A DNA stretch of 11,251 nt, taken from contig CAINUH010000499.1 of NCBI GenBank assembly GCA_903853735.1, positions 1 to 11,251 of the forward strand, in the 5' to 3' direction. The DNA comes from an uncultured Desulfomonile sp. (lineage in GTDB: Bacteria; Desulfobacterota; Desulfomonilia; Desulfomonilales; Desulfomonilaceae). The notes under the pieces are model-generated. The model was not told the origin of the DNA. It made no database searches and was given only the letters and a program-made list of their open reading frames with translations. Below are positions 8,170-11,251 of the stretch, one piece after another (position 1 is the stretch's first letter; every line of letters starts with the position of its first letter). The position numbers and the translations under genes were made by a program.

Positions 8170-9489
8170 CTACTTTACGGTGAAGACAGCGGCTCCGAGA
8201 ATCATGACCGCTGCGGCTGACAAGACCGCCTTTGCGGTTGCAGCGACAAAGCCGATGACGAACGCCTTCCCTCCGGCCTTTCGCAGGTCGCCCAAGGCGA
8301 TATTAAACCCCACGCCGGCGAAACCAATGGCAAAGAAGATCTTTAGAAGGTCCCTACCGAGAATATTGGCCTGATCCTTTGAGAAGAAGCCGAACTGATT
8401 TGCCGTGACCATGAGGAAGAAGCCCAGGATGAAGATGGGGAATTTTTCCTTTACGACCTGCCAGCAATTGAGCTGCTCTCCGACTATCCCACTGGCCTGG
8501 TTCGGCCGGACCACGTAGAAGTAGATGGTCCACATCACAAGGACCGGGATAAATCCCACGCGCACGATGTTGATGATGTTCGCCGTGAGCAGAGACTCAT
8601 GACCATACCACGTGGCTGCGGCGACAAGTTGAGCCGTGTTGAGGATCGCTGTGCCTACCCATGCTCCGAAAACCGGCTGACTCATGCCCAAAGCCTGACC
8701 AATATAAGGAAAGGTGAACAGCCCCACTGTGCCGAAGAGGAGGATGGTGCCGATAGCATAGAAAAAATCGCGAGGCTTGGCGTTGACCACCGGTGCGACG
8801 GCCACTGCAGCGGAAACCCCGCATACACCGACGCCGGCTGCCATGACCCCGGCCAGGCCTTCATCGATCTTGCTCCGCTGACCCCAAATTGAGATAAGCA
8901 CGCAGGTTCCGAGCACGAACGCAAGAACCAACACGAGGCCTACGGCGCCGACGCGGAGGACATCCCCCCACATGTAATAGGCGCCCAAAATAATAATGCC
9001 CGGTTTAATGATGGGCCTTGCGGCCAATGTGCCCGCCTGGAATATTTCCGAGATTCCGATCGTATTGCGGATAATCATGCCCACCAAAAGCAGGATCGCC
9101 ACGTACGTGAGCTGGAATTTCACCATCGTGTCGCCGAAGGAGAATTTGAAGGGCACCGCACCTGTTGTCGTGACACTCAGATAATCAGCCGGGGTCAACA
9201 CTGACGGCTTAGACGGCTTCTGCTTCGATTCACCCGCTTCAAACTTGGTCATAGCCTGCTTGAACTTCGCGTTCTTGGCCGCCGTATAGGCCTCGTAATC
9301 GACAGCGCCCTTGCCTTCCGCCCTGGTCTGGAGGACTGATTTAACTTCTTTCAACTCGCCTGCCCACTGGTGGATCGTGTAATCCCATTGAAGGGCAATC
9401 CAACCGAAGAGCATGCAGAGAATCAACCCTGGCGCCATCCTGGGAAGTCCCTTGAGACTGTAATCTACGCCAATGCTGCCACTTGCCAT
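8170..9489 (-). CDS. PF03601 (YeiH/TauZ-type) putative anion exporter with an inserted loop
   Basis: A 439-residue inner-membrane permease with about ten hydrophobic helices. It has the family's mid-protein Gly-rich signature 'GVGVCGVSAAVAVAPVV' (219-235), a second motif 'VGTAILNTAQLVAAA' (278-292), and the C-terminal 'FFAIGFAGVGFNIALGDL' region (385-402). Members are annotated as putative sulfate exporters; TauZ is linked to sulfate export during taurine breakdown and YeiH lies beside the sulfite-responsive YeiE. Family proteins are usually about 340 residues. The extra length here comes mainly from a hydrophilic, Lys/Ala/Glu-rich segment of about 90 residues (36-126) between the first helix (about 18-36) and the second (about 125-140). 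The ATG at 9489 has GAGGAGG at a good distance. It follows the 58-aa gene by 39 bases. The true substrate is unknown. Confidence 0.92.
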   Translation of the reverse strand: MASGSIGVDYSLKGLPRMAPGLILCMLFGWIALQWDYTIHQWAGELKEVKSVLQTRAEGKGAVDYEAYTAAKNAKFKQAMTKFEAGESKQKPSKPSVLTPADYLSVTTTGAVPFKFSFGDTMVKFQLTYVAILLLVGMIIRNTIGISEIFQAGTLAARPIIKPGIIILGAYYMWGDVLRVGAVGLVLVLAFVLGTCVLISIWGQRSKIDEGLAGVMAAGVGVCGVSAAVAVAPVVNAKPRDFFYAIGTILLFGTVGLFTFPYIGQALGMSQPVFGAWVGTAILNTAQLVAAATWYGHESLLTANIINIVRVGFIPVLVMWTIYFYVVRPNQASGIVGEQLNCWQVVKEKFPIFILGFFLMVTANQFGFFSKDQANILGRDLLKIFFAIGFAGVGFNIALGDLRKAGGKAFVIGFVAATAKAVLSAAAVMILGAAVFTVK

Positions 9490-9528
9490 AATTGTTTCCT
9501 CCTCGTTAATTCTCGATCATCTCGGGTG

Positions 9529-9705
9529 TTAGAAAAATAGGGATTTGAAAAATGTGGGGCCTATCGCTCCCGTAACGACTAGCGCCACAGCGACAGCGGC
9601 CATCATGAGGACTATGTAGTCCTCTCTTCGCTCGGCAGAATCAGCCGTTTTGGCCTTGTCTTCCAGTTGTTGGTTGTAATCTCGCAGGTTGTTATCCTCG
9701 CTCAT
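9529..9705 (-). CDS. 58-aa single-TM small membrane protein, first gene of the operon
   Basis: A short gene of 58 codons plus TAA. It has a strong AAGGAGG Shine-Dalgarno (9711-9717) five bases before the ATG, which makes it convincing despite its size. Residues 1-29 are hydrophilic and charged ('SEDNNLRDYNQQLEDKAK', then 'DSAERRED') and likely form a cytoplasmic amphipathic helix. Residues 30-50 form one hydrophobic helix ('YIVLMMAAVAVALVVTGAIG'), and the protein ends in an aromatic tail 'PTFFKSLFF'. There is no signal-peptidase site, and I know no family name. It is the first gene after the sigma-54 promoter and sits 39 bases before the permease, which suggests a small accessory subunit or regulator of that transporter (inference). 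Confidence 0.85.
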   Translation of the reverse strand: MSEDNNLRDYNQQLEDKAKTADSAERREDYIVLMMAAVAVALVVTGAIGPTFFKSLFF

Positions 9706-9795
9706 TGGCGCCTCCTTATGGCTCTAAATCGTCATTCTCTTTCAGGTGAAATCTCCCTGATTGTGGGGCCTACCCTGACGGCTTCCACCGAACAA

Positions 9796-9812
9796 GGAGC
9801 CTAATTTGCTCC
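9796..9812 (-). other. small hairpin at the 5' end of the operon leader
   Basis: GGAGC (9796-9800) and GCTCC (9808-9812) form a 5-bp stem with a 7-base loop. It starts about five bases past the predicted transcription start (near 9817) of the roughly 110-base leader. It could stabilise the 5' end, but such a short stem may be chance. No riboswitch-like structure was recognised in the rest of the leader. Confidence 0.25.
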
Positions 9813-9827
9813 GGTGTTTTCTACTGA

Positions 9828-9843
9828 AGCAAGGAAGGCGCCA
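9828..9843 (-). promoter_or_regulatory. sigma-54 (-24/-12) promoter of the six-gene operon
   Basis: On the minus strand the sequence is TGGCGCC-TTCC-TTGCT, against the consensus TGGCACG-N4-TTGCW. The invariant GG and GC pairs and their spacing are exact. Transcription would start near 9817, about 112 bases before the first ATG. The operon it would drive ends with a gene for a sigma-54 activator, and an IHF-like site and a palindrome lie at suitable distances upstream. All three elements together make the call much stronger than the match alone. Confidence 0.85.
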
Positions 9844-9859
9844 GACTGTGATGATTTAC

Positions 9860-9872
9860 CAAATTACTGATA
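9860..9872 (-). promoter_or_regulatory. IHF-like binding site
   Basis: The minus strand reads TATCAGTAATTTG, which fits WATCARNNNNTTR and differs at one base from the stricter WATCAA form. It lies in an AT-rich patch about 43-55 bases upstream of the predicted start, between the promoter and the putative enhancer. This is where a DNA bend is expected at sigma-54 promoters. The consensus is loose, so alone it would be weak. Confidence 0.55.
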
Positions 9873-9930
9873 TAACATGATGTTTTTGGGTAGAAAGGTT
9901 TAACTGGGGTGCAACCTCGGCGTGATTCAC

Positions 9931-9948
9931 TGCTAACACGAGTTAGCA
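9931..9948. promoter_or_regulatory. 18-bp perfect palindrome, putative enhancer (UAS) for the NtrC-type regulator
   Basis: TGCTAAC-ACGA-GTTAGCA has two 7-base arms and a 4-base centre. It is centred about 122 bases upstream of the predicted sigma-54 start, the usual place for NtrC-family enhancer sites. TGGGGTGC occurs as a direct repeat on either side (9905-9912 and 9958-9965), 53 bases apart or about five helical turns. The likely binder is the operon's own regulator, through its Fis-type helix-turn-helix; this is inference from position and symmetry. Confidence 0.7.
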
Positions 9949-9961
9949 CGGATCGATTGGG

Positions 9962-10144
9962 GTGCCCGTTGCTCTGGTCTCGGGATGCGACTCCTTTCTT
10001 GGCGCCGGCGTAATTCTCAATATTGCGCCACTATCGGAACTCCGGATCGGGAAAGACGCCAATTACCGGGAGGAACCGTTCGAGGGCAAATACGGGCGGT
10101 CCAGTATCGGGAAACAATTTAGCGACAAGGGCTTAGTCAATTAA
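9962..10144 (+). pseudogene. 60-codon ORF, possible gene remnant
   Basis: The frame opens with GTG and has no ribosome binding site; its start overlaps the TGGGGTGC repeat beside the enhancer. The 60-residue translation (for example 'ALVSGCDSFLGAGVILNIA', then 'KDANYREEPFEGKYG') has a mildly protein-like composition but no family I recognise. It could be the tail of a decayed gene, or noise. Confidence 0.15.
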
Positions 10145-10232
10145 GGAATCGAGAGCCACTCGTAACGTATATAGCAGTTCTCGTAAATAATCGCGAAAAG
10201 AACGCGACCTGTTGATCGAGATAGGATTATCT

Positions 10233-10388
10233 ATGGGCACGTGTCGTCAACGAAACATGCCGAACCGAGAGAATTGCGCTTTGGTGGAATTAGAGACCGC
10301 AGCCAAGGCGTCTCCGGTCCAGCGATACTACATTCGCCTCATGGCTATCAAGGGTCATCACACCTTCAGAGATACTGTTAAGGATTGA
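10233..10388 (+). pseudogene. 51-aa ORF, possible remnant of a DNA-binding or transposase-type protein
   Basis: From the ATG the translation is hydrophilic. It includes 'NRENCALVELETAAK' and 'SPVQRYYIRLMAIKG', which looks like the helical N-terminus of some helix-turn-helix or transposase proteins. The resemblance is impressionistic. The frame stops at 10388, where a complete protein of that sort would continue, and the downstream ORF is in another frame. No good Shine-Dalgarno is present. A truncated gene is possible; a functional small gene is less likely. Confidence 0.2.
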
Positions 10389-10393
10389 TTATA

Positions 10394-10624
10394 ATGACGG
10401 CTGGTTTTCCATTGAACACCTCATTGGGAGTAATTGAGGTTCAGCCTTCCATGACGAGTGAAGGCTCAATGGATGTCGTCAGCAATTTTCAAGCCAAAGG
10501 GAGGGGAAAGACTATAACTTCAACGCTCCTTATTCTTGTCAGGATTTTGCAAAATGGACAATGCAGGGTTGTTTTGGTCAATCTCGATGTCAGAGGATAT
10601 AACGGCTCAAGTCATCACTCTTAA
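10394..10624 (+). pseudogene. ORF fragment with a P-loop/Walker A'-like pair (ParA or BY-kinase type)
   Basis: The frame is open from a TTG at 10385; the ATG at 10394 gives 76 residues. It contains 'KGRGKTITS' followed after about 15 residues by '[11 protein letters not shown]'. This resembles the GxGK[ST] P-loop and hhhDxDxR Walker A' strand of MinD/ParA and bacterial tyrosine kinases, at about their normal spacing, but with Asn for the first Asp. The ORF stops soon after ('YNGSSHHS'), so everything needed for a complete ATPase is missing. Its 3' end overlaps the end of hslU on the other strand by 35 bases. A decayed or truncated gene is the favoured reading; chance resemblance cannot be excluded. 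Confidence 0.25.
10443..10466 (-). other. hairpin downstream of hslU
   Basis: Arms AGCCTTC (10443-10449) and GAAGGCT (10460-10466) enclose a 10-base loop about 125 bases past the hslU stop in its direction of transcription. There is no T-run after it. It may help end hslU transcription or protect the 3' end, or it may be chance. It lies inside the doubtful plus-strand ORF. Confidence 0.2.
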
Positions 10625-11251
10625 CAATCTCACTCAACCTTTCTCTAACCATTTCCGGCGATACAGTGATTGACACTCCTCCCATTTCAGGGGCATTGAA
10701 AGATATTTCCTCAAGTAGCTTTTCCATGATTGTATGCAATCGTCGTGCTCCTATGTTCTCTGCCCGCTCGTTGACTTCTTCAGCCAGGATAGCCATCTCT
10801 TCGATGGCTTCATTGGTAAACTCCAGGGTCAGGTCCTCCGTTTTGAGTAGTTCTTGGTACTGTTTCACCAGAGCGTTTTTGGGTTCAGTGAGAATACGGA
10901 CAAAATCATTCCTCGTAAGGGCTGACAATTCTGCTCGAAGTGGAAAACGACCTTGAATCTCCGGAATGAGATCCGACGGTTTGGAGACATGGAAGGCCCC
11001 TGCTGCTATGAACAGTATATGGTCAGTCTTCACCACACCATGTTTGGTGTTTACATTGCTGCCTTCTATTATGGGTAAAAGGTCCCTCTGGACACCCTCG
11101 CGCGATATGTCAGGGCCATGAGATGAACCATGGGAACTGGCAATCTTATCCAATTCATCCACAAATACTATGCCGGTCTGTTCCACGCGTCCTTTTGCGG
11201 TTTTAACCACCTTCTCGTTGTCAAGGAGCCTGTTTGATTCTTCCTGGATCA
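10590..11251 (-). CDS. hslU: ATP-dependent protease ATPase subunit HslU (ClpY), C-terminal half, partial at window edge
   Basis: About 219 codons are visible and the gene continues past the right edge; full-length HslU is about 440-460 residues. HslU is the hexameric AAA+ unfoldase that feeds proteins to the HslV peptidase in the cytoplasm. Visible landmarks in order: '[16 protein letters not shown]', Walker B '[12 protein letters not shown]', '[13 protein letters not shown]', the sensor-1 region '[21 protein letters not shown]' (written as two motifs, ILFIAAGAF and SKPSDLIPE), the arginine-finger region 'GRFPLRAEL', sensor-2 '[18 protein letters not shown]', and the conserved tail 'DLSRYIL' that docks into HslV. 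Walker A and the I-domain lie outside the window. The stop TGA is at 10590-10592. It is followed by about 0.9 kb before the sigma-54 operon, so it is not part of that unit. hslV is expected upstream, outside the window. Confidence 0.96.
   Translation of the reverse strand, partial: IQEESNRLLDNEKVVKTAKGRVEQTGIVFVDELDKIASSHGSSHGPDISREGVQRDLLPIIEGSNVNTKHGVVKTDHILFIAAGAFHVSKPSDLIPEIQGRFPLRAELSALTRNDFVRILTEPKNALVKQYQELLKTEDLTLEFTNEAIEEMAILAEEVNERAENIGARRLHTIMEKLLEEISFNAPEMGGVSITVSPEMVRERLSEIVKSDDLSRYIL

Larger units (their letters stand above)
9949..10589. other. region between the enhancer and hslU without a firm gene
   Basis: Apart from the enhancer-flanking repeat (9958-9965), this stretch contains only three short plus-strand ORFs in two frames (9962-10144, 10233-10388, 10394-10624). 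None has a good ribosome binding site. The pattern fits decayed genes or plain intergenic DNA. I see no tRNA, no small-RNA gene that I can name, and no insertion-sequence ends. Confidence 0.5.

Overview
The window looks like a chromosomal stretch from a Gram-negative anaerobe, most plausibly a Desulfobacterota ('deltaproteobacterial') genome. This is inference. It rests on the density of large sensor kinases, a sigma-54 response regulator, a periplasmic c-type-haem sensor domain, a YeiH/TauZ-type transporter (PF03601), HslU, and good Shine-Dalgarno sequences. No rRNA, tRNA, CRISPR array or complete insertion sequence was found.

Left part (1-3205): AT-richer than the middle by eye. One large plus-strand gene (297-2492) encodes a multi-pass membrane hybrid histidine kinase (PAS, HisKA, HATPase, C-terminal receiver). 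A perfect 78-bp direct repeat (1-78 and 2848-2925) brackets it, and the first copy may continue beyond the left edge. The rest of 2493-3205 has no convincing gene.

Middle part (3206-9705, minus strand): a compact six-gene cluster that reads as one operon. In transcription order it encodes a 58-aa single-TM protein, a PF03601 anion exporter-like permease with a large extra loop, a universal stress protein, an SRPBCC-like protein with a C-terminal membrane anchor, a DUF3365-type sensor kinase with a periplasmic CxxCH motif, and an NtrC-family sigma-54 activator. USP/SRPBCC (4 bp) and kinase/regulator (23 bp) overlap, which suggests translational coupling.

Upstream of the first gene is a textbook sigma-54 control region. 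It has a -24/-12 element (9828-9843), an IHF-like site (9860-9872) and an 18-bp perfect palindrome (9931-9948) positioned as an enhancer. The operon probably encodes the two-component system that activates it. The inferred circuit is: a haem-linked or redox signal in the periplasm is sensed by the kinase, the NtrC-type regulator is phosphorylated, sigma-54 transcription of the whole operon rises, and the permease and its accessory proteins are made. The transported anion and the signal are unknown; sulfite or sulfate is only a family-level guess.

Right part (9949-11251): a region of short plus-strand ORFs that may be decayed gene fragments, one with a P-loop NTPase-like motif pair. It is followed by the C-terminal half of hslU (minus strand), which runs off the right edge.
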